64,000 bases of DNA from Hofstenia miamia (lineage: Eukaryota; Xenacoelomorpha; Acoela; Hofsteniidae). The notes below the pieces were generated by a model. That model made no database searches and was not told the DNA's origin. It saw nothing but the letters and a program-made list of their open reading frames with translations. Each line of letters opens with the position of its first letter. Position 1 is the first letter of the stretch. Below, in pieces: positions 1 through 10,749 of the stretch. The stretch covers positions 557,455 to 621,454 of the forward strand of contig CABFPE010000490.1 in the NCBI GenBank assembly GCA_900660155.1. The letters are read 5' to 3'. The position numbers were made by a program, and so were the translations under genes.

Positions 1-379
1 TAAAAGGTATTGTGATAATCATTGCAGAAATTCGTTGTGAAGACTAGTGTTTCAATACTTATGAGAGTTACTACAGGGTTTTCACGTTAGTCCCGTCGAT
101 TTTCCGATTTAATATTTTCACACTATCTGTCATTAGTGCGAGCCGATTTCTATCTGATCTCTATGTAAATTCAAATGCATGTGAATTGTTGATTGTTTGA
201 GTCGATTTCTATGTAAACGAGGTCAACAAAATTCAAAACTTTGAATTATTGTTCTAGATACCTGCAACCAAAATGCTACTTCAGTTTGACACTAATTCCC
301 TAGTGACAATGGAATAGAAGACTTAACAACTGCTGAAATAGCAACTGTAATGTCCTTTAATTGTGAAATTTGATAAAGC
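1..379. other. no gene recognised
   Basis: AT-rich sequence with stops in all frames. It may include the left flank or terminus of the transposase remnant that follows, but no inverted repeat was seen. Confidence 0.4.
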
Positions 380-1217
380 ACCGCCGCCTGTAAGAATTTT
401 GTGAGACTGGAAACTACGATCTCATACTAGGGATCAATCAACCCGATGGTTGTCCAAGGAAAAGAAGAATAAAGTGATAGTTGTTCGAGAATGAGCCATG
501 CGCTTCACAACGCCAAGCCTCTCGAAAATGAGCAGTGTGTCTAGGAAGTGTGAAAGACCTTTCGAAGGAAGACTGTCTTCGACCGTGGAAGTTTACTAGT
601 GTTCAAGAACTCCAAGTGGATGATAGACAAGACATTGAATTATGTCGAACGGTTCTTCAACGGCAGTGGGAAGATTCCAATTTTGTGCAAAGGATATGCT
701 TCAGTGACGAAGCTACCTTCCACATCAACGGATCAGTGAATCGTCACAACTGCTTCGTGTAATCGCACGACAATACTAAAACAATATCGGTCACACCTAT
801 GCGATCACCCAGTATCCTTTGCGCGTCAATGATACTTACCAAGTTTGGCATCATCTTTAATATCGCCACAATGAATGGTTAACTTTATAAAGACGTGCTG
901 ACCACCCACGTACTGCCTTTTCTTCAACAAAGAAGATACATACATCTGCTATACAGACATCTCATAGTGCACCAGCGCATTTTGGTACGATTATGCGCAA
1001 CCTCTTAAATGAAAAGTTGTCAGGGAGTGGATCGGACGAGGAGGAAGTATCCAATGACCCCAAGGTCTCCAGACCTATCTGTCAATTACTTTTGGCTGTG
1101 GGAGATATTCCAGGCAGGTTATATTCTTCACCGCGTCCTCGCACTCTTACTCAGTTGAGAAATCGTTTAAAGAGCTTGTTGCAGAATATTCCCTTTGAAG
1201 TCATGGAAAATTTTTGA
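380..1217 (+). pseudogene. broken IS630/Tc1-mariner-type transposase
   Basis: The open segment at 535-762 carries SVQELQVDD followed by FSDEATFHINGSVNRHNC, the region around the first catalytic aspartate that is typical of a Tc1/mariner-like family common in arthropods and other invertebrates. Further on, at about 1065-1130, another frame reads SPDLSVNYFWLW, matching the family's SPDLxPLDFFLWG box near the last catalytic residue. The C-terminal part then reads RPRTLTQLRNRLKSLL in the next frame (open 993-1217). Several frameshifts and stops separate these blocks, so this is a dead copy. No terminal inverted repeats were identified. The family assignment rests on motif order and spacing, not on a search. 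Confidence 0.75.
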
Positions 1218-2052
1218 CATTAAGAATTGTTCGAAATTTAAATCATTGTCGATTTCAACACCTAAATTGCTGATGGATTCACGTTGCTTTATTGTTACAT
1301 GGTTTATATTAAGTTCAATGATTTTTGTGAGACCTTTGTATGTCTTAGGAGAAAATATTATAAATTGTGTTTTTTTCAATATTTACTTTCAGTTAATTAT
1401 TTGTGAAATATGTTGTTAGATTTTCAATATCATTTTGCAGGTCTTTATTTGTTTAAAAGCATGTCTATTAGTACTTATAAAACAGGTATCATTTGCATGT
1501 TGATAAATTTTACTGTTTTTTACATTTTATCTTTATGTAATTCACGTAGATTGCAAATAGGATGGGACCTAGAAACTGTGCCGCGGTCAGTTATGATATA
1601 TTTTGATTTTTGCCATTAAGTATAACAACTTGCTGTCGATTTTGAAGGAAGTTCATTATTAAGTTAATAGATTTGTTATCAAAGTTATAATACGTTAAAT
1701 TATCTTTGAGTATGTCAAAGTTCATTGAGTTAAAAGCTTTGCTTAAATCAACAAGGGCAAAACAACTACATTTATTAAGGGCTAAATTAGATTTTATTTG
1801 TTCTGATATTGATAAAATTGCATCTTGCGTGCTATAACCACTACGAAAACCAAATTGTTTTTTGAGAGAATATTTTCAAATTTCAAATAGGCGTTTATTT
1901 GATTATTTAATAATTTCTCAAACAGTTTACTAAAAGGATGGCTAATGTAAATAGGTCTTTAATTTTTTTGTTTAGAGGGTCACCTTTTTTAAGTAGAGGA
2001 CTTATGTCCGATTTTTTGAAAATTTCAGGAAATTCGTTATCAATAATGTATT

Positions 2053-2148
2053 GGTTAAATGCGAATAACAGATACTCACTAAAGATATGGAAAAAGCATT
2101 GATTAAATGCGAATAACAGATACTCACTAAAGATATGGAAAAAGCGCT
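2053..2148. repeat. 48-bp tandem duplication inside the LINE RT region
   Basis: The stretch beginning TTAAATGCGAATAACAGATA occurs at 2055 and again at 2103 (offset 48) and is nearly identical. It duplicates 16 codons of the LINE RT linker and is absent from LINE proteins in general, so it is a local slippage event. Confidence 0.9.
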
Positions 2149-3553
2149 TAAAAATAAAGATTGGAAGATTATAAGAGGCAGTTGATTTATTTGTGTCTAA
2201 AAGTTTTTTATTATGCTTTTTAATTCCCTAACATTTACGAACCTAAAAGAAAATAATGTTTTTTGCTGTGCATTTATTCATATTTTCCATACTTTTATAT
2301 TTGGGAAATGGAAGTTGCCAAGTTCTTTAAATGTTAACTTTCGGTGGTCTATTACTTTTGTTTTTTTTCTATCGTAATTTCGGTATCAATTTGTAATTTG
2401 TTAATGTTAGCTCAAATTCCTCTACTTTTTCCCAGAATTTTATGAATACATCGCCATTTTGCGCTTGTCTTACTTAAGGTATCGAAAACCTTGTTTTGTT
2501 TTAAAGCAGATTTTTTATTTCTTAATTGTTTAATTATCTTCTTTGATTTTCCGTAATTATTCCAATTAGTGGTCGTCGGTTCTGTTTTTGCAAAATCAAA
2601 TAGTTTTCTTGTTATGCTTACTTGTTTAAATATTTCACGATCATCGGCATTGAATAAAGTAAATTTGCGTGACTTTAATCTTACCTTTCGGCATTTGCTT
2701 GGTGCCGCTTTATTAATTGCAATGCAAATTTCTTTTGAAATATGATTAATCATACAAGATCTAGATTTTAGTGTATATATGTAATTGTACGATATGTTTT
2801 TTCAAATATCCTTCCATTATTTCGTCTGAATAATTTAGATAATCCCTTGTATATGTTATTTTAAAATGATTAGTTGTAGTAGTTATATTATTTATATAGG
2901 CGCAAAGAGCATGGTCACTGAATGATTCAAAGATAATCGATTTAAAACATAAGTCTGAATTTGTTATGAATTAGTCAATTAAGTTGTTATTCCGAGTAGG
3001 ACAGTCAGTATTTACACAGTGAAAATCGTATGTGGCGCAAAATTCATTTAAAGTTTTTGTTTTCAAGTTGTTAAAATAATTTATATTAAAGTCAACAAAT
3101 ACCTTTATAGAATAGTATGGGTAATTTATTTCGGAGATTTCATTTAACTTATAATTTAGATAGTCATTATGATAATTTTTTTGATCAGTTCCTTACGACA
3201 TTTGTTTTCATAACGATATAATTTCTATCCATAGTGATTCAAATACATCGTAGTTTAATTCATATTCCATTTTACGCAATGGTTTTAAACATTTTGGAAC
3301 TATTATCATGAGTCTACCTAGTCGGTTTTTTTTAAATGTCAAAATAATGTCGGCCAGGATTAAACAAATTAGGATCAGTGTCATCATTTAACCAAGTTTC
3401 AGTAACTAAGTATATTGCGTTGTGACCTATCTTATTTATTAAGTTTAAAAAATCATTTCCTTTTGAATTGAGACTTCTAGCATTGAGATATACGAATTTA
3501 TAGTTATTGTAGTAATTTCGCAGTTTATTTTCTATTTGTGATTCTTCAAAAAT

Positions 3554-3583
3554 TGGTCCGGGGTTAGGTTCAACATCTCCAGA
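3554..3583 (-). other. 2A-like translational recoding peptide (SGDVEPNPGP)
   Basis: Ten codons read SGDVEPNPGP and fit the D-V/I-E-x-N-P-G-P consensus of 2A peptides, at which the ribosome skips the Gly-Pro bond. It stands about 40 residues into ORF2, directly after a hydrophobic stretch (FSVFLLNHL, then YFYFFRLIL) and before the endonuclease. 2A-like sequences at the N-terminus of ORF2 are described for APE-type LINEs of several marine invertebrates, so the position fits. Activity is inferred from the motif only. Confidence 0.85.
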
Positions 3584-3654
3584 AAGAATTAATCGAAAGA
3601 AATAAAAATATCTATTGAGATGATTGAGAAGAAATACGCTGAATTTAATAAATG

Positions 3655-4028
3655 TTAAGCATAGGATCTCTTCATTTTCCAATAAGTCGTAGAGCAAAAA
3701 CTGATAAATTTGTAGATAATAAACTTACTAAATGTAAGTGTCGTTATGTAGTAGTGTTTAGTGGAGATGTGTTGTGAGTTGAGTGGTGTTAAGTGTGAAT
3801 GCATACAGTATATAGCTACATTGTTTAAACAAAGATATGTTAAGAGATAGAAAGTAAAAAGTACCCGTTTCATTTTGATGGATGTGGAGGACGACATGTA
3901 GGTAGCAGGGAACGGCGTTTTGGTGAAGATACTGTTTGAGCATAGGAGATGTATGAATTGCGAATAGATTGATGAGAAATTCGGCGTATGGAAAGAGAGC
4001 CTTTGAGTATTTGAGTAATGCAGAAAAC
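3655..4028 (-). other. spacer between LINE ORF1 and ORF2
   Basis: An open frame runs through this gap (3655-4038), overlapping ORF1 by about 10 bp and ORF2 by about 43 bp. It is rich in Ser, Thr, Leu and Phe and shows no recognisable domain. It could be a linker frame reached by reinitiation or frameshifting, or simply chance in C/T-rich DNA. Confidence 0.3.
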
Positions 4029-4556
4029 TTAAGAGCAAGTCAGATGGCTTCCGTCGTGCTTGACTAGAAAATCAGAGTCTACAATTCGAGGTGAGAGAAG
4101 AAATCTATTAAAGACTGGAATAACTGAGATGTTCCTGGCAGATAGACTCTCAATGGTTTCATTGAATTCTTTGATGATGAAGTTTCTTCTAAGATTAGAA
4201 TCATGAGAGACGGGTGTGATCTCCAAGAAGTGAATAGAATCGGGCGTAAATTTAGTGTGGATTTGATGAATAAGCATTTTTAGTTTGGCTTCGAAGATTT
4301 GAGCATTTGTAGTGTTGAGAGCATCGATGAGACCAGTGTTGATGACGACGGACTTTATATGAGTTGTTGGGTAGAGGGCAATCTTGCGTGTGCGTTGCTT
4401 GGTGTCATGTCCAGAATATGAGTGCACAGTGGTTACTTGATTAGCGAGATCATGATAGCGAACGTTTCTAAGAATACTAGCTCCAATGATAAGAGTGGTA
4501 GTTCCAGGTTTGATTGACTTTACAGATAGACGAGGTTTGAAGTCATTCTGCTTCAA
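4029..4556 (-). CDS. LINE ORF1: SGNH/GDSL-type esterase domain
   Basis: 175 residues without a stop. Residues about 23-33 read LIIGASILRNV, with the Ser of the SGNH block I. VVINTGLID (about residue 70) matches block III, where Gly/Asn normally form the oxyanion hole. VKHDGSHLT near the C-terminus holds the Asp-x-x-His of block V. Esterase-type ORF1 proteins are known in CR1/L2-group LINEs, where the domain is thought to bind membranes or assist the RNP. It lies directly upstream of the 2A-bearing ORF2 on the same strand, so the two form one element. No zinc knuckle or coiled coil is visible. The true start may lie further 5'. The frame is intact although ORF2 is decayed. Confidence 0.75.
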   Translation of the reverse strand: MKQNDFKPRLSVKSIKPGTTTLIIGASILRNVRYHDLANQVTTVHSYSGHDTKQRTRKIALYPTTHIKSVVINTGLIDALNTTNAQIFEAKLKMLIHQIHTKFTPDSIHFLEITPVSHDSNLRRNFIIKEFNETIESLSARNISVIPVFNRFLLSPRIVDSDFLVKHDGSHLTCS

Positions 4557-4559
4557 GTA

Positions 4560-5721
4560 CTTAGGAGTAATAGAGAAGGACAGAACAGATCATGAGGAAA
4601 TGAAGATTAGGGTAAGAAAATAATACAAGAGGAGGGTAAGGAAGGTACTACAGAAGTCAGCATTGAATGGGCAGAATTGTATAAAAGCAATTAAGATGTT
4701 AATAGGTTGTACATCGCAAGGCATAGGGGAAATGACTGCTAAGTGTGGAAGAAACTGTAGAAGCAGAAGCACTAGGGCTAAAGGAATGCGTAGAAGCGTA
4801 ACCTAGAGGGTCACTACTGGAGGTCACTAAGAAGTTAAGGAAGATAAAAACAGAGAGTGAAGGAAAGACAGCATACCAGAGTAGGATGGAACTAGAGAAA
4901 CAAACAAGGTATAGGCAGAGGCAAATGCATGGAGAATACTGGAGGAATACAGAAAAGTGTGACTGAGAAGTAAGCAACAAGTGGTTAAAGAAGGCAGGAC
5001 TGAAAATAGAAACAGAAACACTGACAATGGCAGCACAGGAGCAAGCAATAAGAACAAACTAAGTGAAGAAGCATATAAATAGAAGAATGGAAGTGAGTGA
5101 TAACTGTAGGCTATGTAAGAAAGAATGTGAGACAGTAAATCATCTGATAGCAGGGTGTGAAAAGTTGGTGCAGAATGAGTATAAGCTCTGGCATGACAAG
5201 GTGGGATGATTGGTACATTGGACCTTGAGCAGGCAGCATGGGCTAGAAGCAGGAGACAAATGGTATGAGCACAAGCCACAGGGAGTCATAGAGAATGATA
5301 TTCTTAAGATACTGTGGGCCTTCAACATACAGACAAGCAAGTTGATAGAAGCGCTGAGACCAGCATAGTAGTGGTAGACAAAACGAAAAGATTGGGAACA
5401 GTGATAGACATAGCAATACCAAAGGACAGAAATGTAGAAAGCAAGGAGAAAGAGAAGATAGACAAGTAAAGGGAGTTGGCAGAGGAAATAGAAAGGCTGT
5501 GGAAGTTGAAGTAGTCCCGGTGGTAGTAGTAGGAGCACTAGGAGCAGTAAGTAAGAAGCATAAGAGATACTTGGAGGAATTGGGAGTACCAAAGTGGGGA
5601 AGGCAGCATTGTTAGGAACAGCTAGTCCTGAGGAATGCTCTCAGACTCCCTGGGAACTGGTGAGTTCCCCGAGCTGAGAGGGATACCAGCATGAAGCTGT
5701 GAGAAGAATAATAATAATAAT
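4560..5721 (+). pseudogene. 3' part of a LINE with restriction-like endonuclease (REL-endo)
   Basis: Plus-strand translation over three frames gives, in order, an RT thumb region (YKRRVRKVLQ, ALNGQNCIKAI at 4610-4690), a basic linker, then CRLCKKECETVNHLIAGC at about 5105-5160, a C-x2-C-x8-H-x4-C zinc knuckle, then KILWAFNIQTSKLIEALRP, IDIAIPKDRNVESKEKEK and GALGAVSKKH. The knuckle followed by a PD-(D/E)xK-like core is the C-terminus of LINE clades with one ORF and a restriction-like nuclease (R4/NeSL/Utopia-like); I cannot choose between them. The Asp expected after RP is Ala here. Stops at several points show decay. The copy ends in an AAT tail that runs into an N gap. Purine-rich strand bias makes the opposite strand look falsely open. 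Confidence 0.8.
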
Positions 5722-6272
5722 NNNNNNNNNNNNNNNNNNNNNNNNNNNNNNNNNNNNNNNNNNNNNNNNNNNNNNNNNNNNNNNNNNNNNNNNNNNNNNN
5801 NNNNNNNNNNNNNNNNNNNNNNNNNNNNNNNNNNNNNNNNNNNNNNNNNNNNNNNNNNNNNNNNNNNNNNNNNNNNNNNNNNNNNNNNNNNNNNNNNNNN
5901 NNNNNNNNNNNNNNNNNNNNNNNNNNNNNNNNNNNNNNNNNNNNNNNNNNNNNNNNNNNNNNNNNNNNNNNNNNNNNNNNNNNNNNNNNNNNNNNNNNNN
6001 NNNNNNNNNNNNNNNNNNNNNNNNNNNNNNNNNNNNNNNNNNNNNNNNNNNNNNNNNNNNNNNNNNNNNNNNNNNNNNNNNNNNNNNNNNNNNNNNNNNN
6101 NNNNNNNNNNNNNNNNNNNNNNNNNNNNNNNNNNNNNNNNNNNNNNNNNNNNNNNNNNNNNNNNNNNNNNNNNNNNNNNNNNNNNNNNNNNNNNNNNNNN
6201 NNNNNNNNNNNNNNNNNNNNNNNNNNNNNNNNNNNNNNNNNNNNNNNNNNNNNNNNNNNNNNNNNNNNNNNN
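5722..6272. other. assembly gap
   Basis: About 550 n bases, starting inside the AAT repeat that ends the preceding LINE copy. The repeat probably broke the assembly. Confidence 0.99.
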
Positions 6273-6686
6273 CAGGTCAGGTCAGAAAGTTGAAGCTGGA
6301 TGAGAATAAGGGAAAAGAAGAGCTGAACAGACGAAGCAAAAAGAAAATGAAATGGCAGATGTAGTAGCAGAAGTAGTGGTAGAAACAGCAGAAACCGCAG
6401 CTGTTGAAACAGAGGCAGCAATCAAGGAAAGGATGAAGAAAGAAATAAAAGACAGAACTAGGTTGCCAGTACCAAGAGGCATTAAGAGAAGCAAGTTAGC
6501 AGTAGAAACAGCAAAGGTTAACAAAGTATTAGAAAAGATAGAAGCTAAGAGTGTAACAGAGATAAACAGGTTAGTGTATGCAGGCGCATGGGAGGTGCTG
6601 AAAAATGTAGGCATGGACATGAAGAAGAAAAGACGACAAGCAGATAAGAGAGACAGATACCAGCATGAAGCTGTGAGAAGAAATTA
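6273..6686 (+). pseudogene. internally deleted copy of the REL-endo LINE
   Basis: The open frame 6352-6687 reads RTRLPVPRGIKRSKLAVE then VTEINRLVYAGAWEVLKN and a basic run, the segment that lies before the RT in this LINE type. It then jumps, near 6655, to the same 3' end (GATACCAGCATGAAGCTGTG) and AAT tail that close the 4.56-5.72 kb copy. RT and endonuclease are therefore missing between the two parts. The frame stays open for 111 codons. It could be a template-switch product, a recombination deletion or a short non-autonomous family. Confidence 0.65.

Positions 6687-6745
<59 letters not shown>
6687..6745. repeat. (AAT)n microsatellite, LINE tail
   Basis: About 19 units of AAT directly after the LINE 3' end. 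The same tail begins at 5710 after the other copy, so it is the 3' tail of the family and not a chance repeat. Confidence 0.95.
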
Positions 6746-6746
<1 letters not shown>

Positions 6747-6749
6747 TTT

Positions 6750-6890
6750 AGATCCGCTGGATATTTTGGACTTTTCATAGCGCCTCTGAATATCATTTTT
6801 TGAACTATGATGATGTCGCTGAATACATGAACTATTATAGCGCTGCTAAATATTTGTCCTAAAAAAAGGCACCGCTAAATACAAAATTGT
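6750..6890. repeat. degenerate CGCTRAATA repeats
   Basis: Five spaced copies of a motif close to CGCTGAATA / CGCTAAATA (near 6757, 6781, 6810, 6840 and 6870), about 25-30 bp apart. The same motif recurs in the repeats at 34.05-34.3, 54.06-54.4 and 59.2-60.2 kb. Confidence 0.5.
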
Positions 6891-7403
6891 TATTAACAAG
6901 CATTTTTAAGAAATGCTTGAAAAACAATAAATTTAATAAACAATAACATTGATAATATGCAATAAAAAATATGACTAAAAAGTTATCGCAGATAATGCAT
7001 AATTGAGCTTATTTTGGAATATATTCTATAAACGAATTCCCTATCAGCTTTATATCCATTTCGAAGAAGAATTTGCCGGATATCTTTTCGTGGAATAGTT
7101 TTATTGATATCTTAAACAGCAAAATGCCCTTTTTTTCAGATAAATTTAAAGTATAGGTTGAAGTGCGAAATGTTGTTAAAACCCGTACAAAATTTTCTCG
7201 CTTTCTCTCATTTACTGGTTTTTTGCACTGAGCTCACCACACACACATTTATTCTATATATATTTTATTATTATTTTGTAAATACATGTATTTGTAGTTT
7301 GTAACTTTTTTACTGTCATTTATTTACTGCAATAAATTTGCTTTGACTGTTAAGTGATTTGACAGGAGTTATATTTTTCTTTGGTTTCTTGGTAGTAGGC
7401 ATA
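6891..7403. other. no gene recognised
   Basis: AT-rich DNA with stops in every frame and no inverted repeat that I could find. Confidence 0.4.
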
Positions 7404-7655
7404 TTAGCTTATCACTAGTGTCATGTTCTGAAGACTTGAACTGACATTAATTTGTTTGGTTTGCTTCTTTCTAGCAATGAACTTAGGTTTCTTAAATTTC
7501 CCAATCATCTCAAATCTTAAGCAGGTTGGCTCATTTTCTTTATCCGACTCTCTAGAGTAATTCATTCCTATGTCAATGTCAGATTCATTATCATCATTGA
7601 CATTACTTTGTGTGGGTAATTCTCCAAAAAGTTTTTTCGTTGCTAACGGATGATG
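7404..7655 (-). other. unassigned open segment, acidic then basic
   Basis: One minus frame is open for about 80 codons with no obvious start. It reads KKLFGELPTQSNVNDD, an acidic tract NESDIDIG, then FEMIGKFKKPKFIARKK and a stop at 7404-7406. Amino-acid use looks coding (acidic patch, then lysine-rich). It could be a transposase N-terminus or an old exon. It lies just 3' of the LINE remnant on the same strand but does not look like RT. Confidence 0.3.
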
Positions 7656-9856
7656 CTTTTAGTAATTGCTCTTTATAGCATAGCATAAGTTTACAAAAAT
7701 GCAATATTGCTTCGTTAAAAAACACAAGGCCAACTTTATCAAGACAAGAGGCAGTAATGGGGGTGAAAGTGATCGGTCGAAAAGCTTAGGATTTGTCAGA
7801 CTTGCTTTGTTAGTCTTCGGTATAGGTGCTATGAGAGTCCATGCTTCCAAACCGAGGGATATGTTAACTCTCTGAAACTCCTTGTAAATATATGTGAATA
7901 GGGAATAGATAATTCCTTTGAACATTGTTTCAAAACCCATGGCCTAACAATGCCCAGTCCTTTTGAGGTAACCGATTTGACTTTCCCAAGAATTGTCTCA
8001 TTTCCATTTCATCAACGCTAAAGAGGTATTCCTTCATCCAAATGGCAATCTTCGTTGACAAGTAGAAAGGACGTGTTAAGCATAGTACTTTCATCATAGA
8101 ATAGGGGCTCATGTAATGCCTTCTTTTTCTTCGTCATATTGGAATAAATGGTGAAAAGCTCATCTTTAGTCATGTTTCGTACACTGTCTTTACGGAATTC
8201 ATTAACTACCCTATTAATACGCCTTTGTATTGAGTTTCTGGTCATTTTATCATTGTTCCTCATTGCCATCTTCTGTCTTTCACAGAAGTCCTTTACCTTA
8301 ACTTTTTTCGAAGGTATGTTATCATTCACAAGAAAATTAATATATTCTTCGGTCGTAATGATAGTATCATCTAATGATTCCGAAATAAAAATATCCCAGT
8401 CTGTCGTCTCCATTTTATATCGAAGCTTAGTAATATTTTCACTTGATAGATCTTGTGTAATTCTGTATTTCATTCTTTTCTTGGACTTACATGTATACTT
8501 GGTTTCAGATTTATTTCCATGTGGAATGAAGTATTCTGTGCTGGTGTTAGGTCTTATACATATTTCCGTCAGAAACATAAGCAAGATCAAGCTGTCCTTC
8601 AGAGGGAAAACCGTAGATATTGTGACGAGATTAATTAATGTTTATTTTGTGTCTTTTGAGATTCCTAATTGCAATTACATAAGAGTGGTGGTGGTACGTG
8701 ATTATGAAACTAAGATTGGTAAAATACATTCTTTGCTCTTTAGCTCGACTCTGAGGACGAATGTACCATGCTGGCCTCTCGATTAGCATAATTACATAAA
8801 ACATCTATAAATAGCAACAACATTATATTAAATGGAAAAAGCAACTGTTTTAACACATAACATATAATATAATGTAATTGGATAGGCTAAATATTGTCAG
8901 TATAATACAAATATGCTTTAAGGCGTGCTGGCATTGACTCAATCAAAGTATGGCAATAATCACTTAAGACTTCCCAGGTAACTGGGCTTGAATAAATGTG
9001 GATGACGCAGTAGGATCAATGGTAACTATCCTTTTTATTAAATTATCTGTTCTAACAGAAGTGACACGCGGGCGAGATGGCCTTTTTCGTGCTGCCTAAC
9101 TGCCCGTAGCTGCCAATCTTGCTAATGATCATTTCACAACAGACTTTGACTCACTCAGGCGTTGCCTATAACATTTTGAGTATATCCTTTGCGACGAAGA
9201 ATTTCCATCTGAACAACTTTACTTTGTGAAATGTCCTTATTTCTGCCCATTTTGATAACAAACTTACAGTATTAAAATTCAATTATAAAGGCAGTGTGGA
9301 ATAGATTTTACATTTATAACATTTCTATCACGTCAACTCAGTCAAATTTGACTGGTTGATTAATAATTATCACGCGATGAAGACGTGTGAATTAGGTAAT
9401 ATCATGTGGTTGCTATTTATACATGTTTTATGTAATTATACTAATCGAGAGGCCAGCATGGTATATGTTTATTAGGATGATTGATGAGTATTTCGATAGA
9501 AAATAACTCGGCCTACAATTCACAACCAAAAATTCAGCATCTGGATTAGATGTTTGAGACACCAATTTCGGGTGATTCTTGCACCATCTCTTGGATACGT
9601 AAGTGATAAGTCCACCACCGTCAAACTCTTTAAAATTATCAAGATTGCGGTCTCTTCGATACATATGGAAATCATCAATTTCTAACAAACTATCAGGGAT
9701 ATTGTTCTGAAGTTTAATCTCTTGAATCGCTAGTACACATAAACCCGGCCAGATTTTAACATATTTCCTTAGAAAGTCAATTTTTGTGAGCACACCATTG
9801 ATATTGTTAGAAATCACAAAAGGAAAGGAAAACATATCCGGGCACATTTCTTCCAA
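7656..9856 (-). pseudogene. LINE ORF2: AP endonuclease and reverse transcriptase, split by a Tc1-type element
   Basis: Endonuclease start at 9856-9464: FVISNNINGVLTKIDFL, CVLAIQEIKLQN, GGGLITYVSKRW, with the QE pair of the active site. The reading is cut at 9462 by a DNA transposon and resumes at 8765 with the rest of the endonuclease in decayed form, then a charged linker (open 8018-8590, 190 codons: KVKDFCERQKMAMRNND). RT finger sequence follows (APIPKTNKASLTNPK, and in the next frame FRPITFTPITASCLDKV near 7790-7710), after which the copy is truncated. Frameshifts are frequent. The FRPIT..TP motif resembles that of the LINE at 24-33 kb, so the two may belong to one clade. Confidence 0.8.
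8766..9461 (-). mobile_element. internally deleted Tc1-type transposon, 39-bp TIRs, TA target duplication
   Basis: The ends are inverted copies beginning CCATGCTGGCCTCTCGATTA (8766-8804 and 9423-9461), 39 bp with one mismatch, flanked by TA on both sides (8764-8765 and 9462-9463). Inside, on minus, a transposase N-terminus starts at 9249 (MGRNKDISQSKVVQMEILR, then GYTQNVIGNA), a Tc1-type helix-turn-helix. A short piece of the C-terminus remains near 8960-8900. Most of the DDE core is missing and stops are present. It sits inside the LINE endonuclease, so it is younger than that LINE copy. Confidence 0.92.
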
Positions 9857-9883
9857 TGAAATATTTCCATTTATTTCCGATAT

Positions 9884-10749
9884 TCATTGCAGATCATTTG
9901 TTTCTACCAATTTGCCATCCATATATAGTTTCAGGTTCTCAAATGCAATTCTCTTTCGATCGACTTTGTCTTCATGAATAAGTTGGTACCTTTTCCTTAG
10001 TAGTGATTTCTCCACTTCTCTATCTTTAATACTCAACTCCGCTTTAATGTAGACTTTGAATTCGTTAAATGATTTCAATGTATGTGATTTCGATAGGATA
10101 CATCGTTTGGCTCAAATTGTACTCACATTGACAATTCCGGTCTTTCCCGACCTTTTAAGAATTTCCCTATTCTGAACATTTCAGTTATATTAATATTAGG
10201 TTCGCCAAGAAAGTCAAACACCCTTGACACCTTTTCTTTATCTTGTATTAACCTGTTTCCAGAGTGAGGTTCAGGCACTTCTGAAATAACTAGGCGCGTT
10301 ATGTAATTATCAGGCATCAACTTACGGTTAGGTAGGTCTTTTGCTTTACGAAGCTCATCCATTCTGTCTGTCTGTCATCCAGTTTCTTCATCTGATCCAT
10401 TGTATCTTTGTATGTTGAATCTAATTTGTCAAGTCGTCCAGAAATTTTGGTTTCACGATTCCTTTCTTTGAATATTTCTTTCTTCCCTGTGTCAACGCAT
10501 TTGGTACAAAATGTAATAAAATGCCTATGGTATTGTATTAGGGCATCCACACATCCAACTGAAAATCTTTTTGACTTCTTTGTTAAATGCATTTCCATAT
10601 TGCAATGTATACATGTGAATTTCAATGTATTATCTTCGATATCTTTTAGACCCGTTTTGCACGCTGAGTTTACTCTTGAGATTGCCATTTCGCTAGCAAA
10701 ACAAATCATGCTCTAGAGTAGCATCATCAACTTTATCTAAAGATGCCAT
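9884..10749 (-). pseudogene. LINE ORF1 with cysteine-rich N-terminus and RRM
   Basis: Reading probably starts at ATG 10749 (MASLDKVDDATL) and then shifts frame. The segment 10317-10709 has a Cys/His cluster (FTCIHCNMEMHL, VGCVDAL, FCTKCVD), a possible zinc-binding region, followed by a charged helix suited to a coiled coil. Next comes an RRM-like fold (TRLVISEVPEPHS, ITEMFRIGKFLKGRERP at 10123-10362) and a C-terminal part (FKVYIKAELSIKDREVEKS, 9884-10078). This is a standard LINE ORF1 order and stands directly 5' of the endonuclease. At least three frame breaks make it non-functional. Confidence 0.75.

Larger units (their letters stand above)
1167..3697 (-). pseudogene. LINE ORF2 remnant: 2A-like leader, AP endonuclease, reverse transcriptase
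   Basis: Read on the minus strand, the frame opens near 3697 with a hydrophobic leader, then the 2A-like peptide DVEPNPGP at 3554-3577, then an AP-type endonuclease start (FVYLNARSLNSKGNDF, LVTETWLNDD). Endonuclease blocks continue in broken frames (NTDCPTRNNNLID and FSDHAL near 3000-2910). A linker is open at 2412-2753. RT signatures follow in shifted frames, for example a GVPQG-box equivalent near 1590-1550, and a C-terminal RT piece (ISNLGVEIDNDLNFEQF) is open at 1167-1379. This order is that of CR1/Jockey-group non-LTR elements. Multiple stops and a 48-bp internal duplication show that it is inactive. It overlaps the end of the mariner pseudogene at 1167-1217, so one of the two was truncated by the other. 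Confidence 0.85.

Noticed and set aside
4590-5592. Several overlapping Leu/Ser/Tyr-rich minus frames
   Set aside because: Shadows of the purine-rich plus-strand LINE; they contain no domain and the plus strand explains the region.
5612-6421. Long open frames across the first N gap (both strands)
   Set aside because: They consist mostly of n translated as unknown residues and have no meaning.
8148-8786. 212-codon plus frame with hydrophobic character
   Set aside because: Antisense of the LINE linker and RT; its apparent membrane segments come from lysine-rich codons read backwards.
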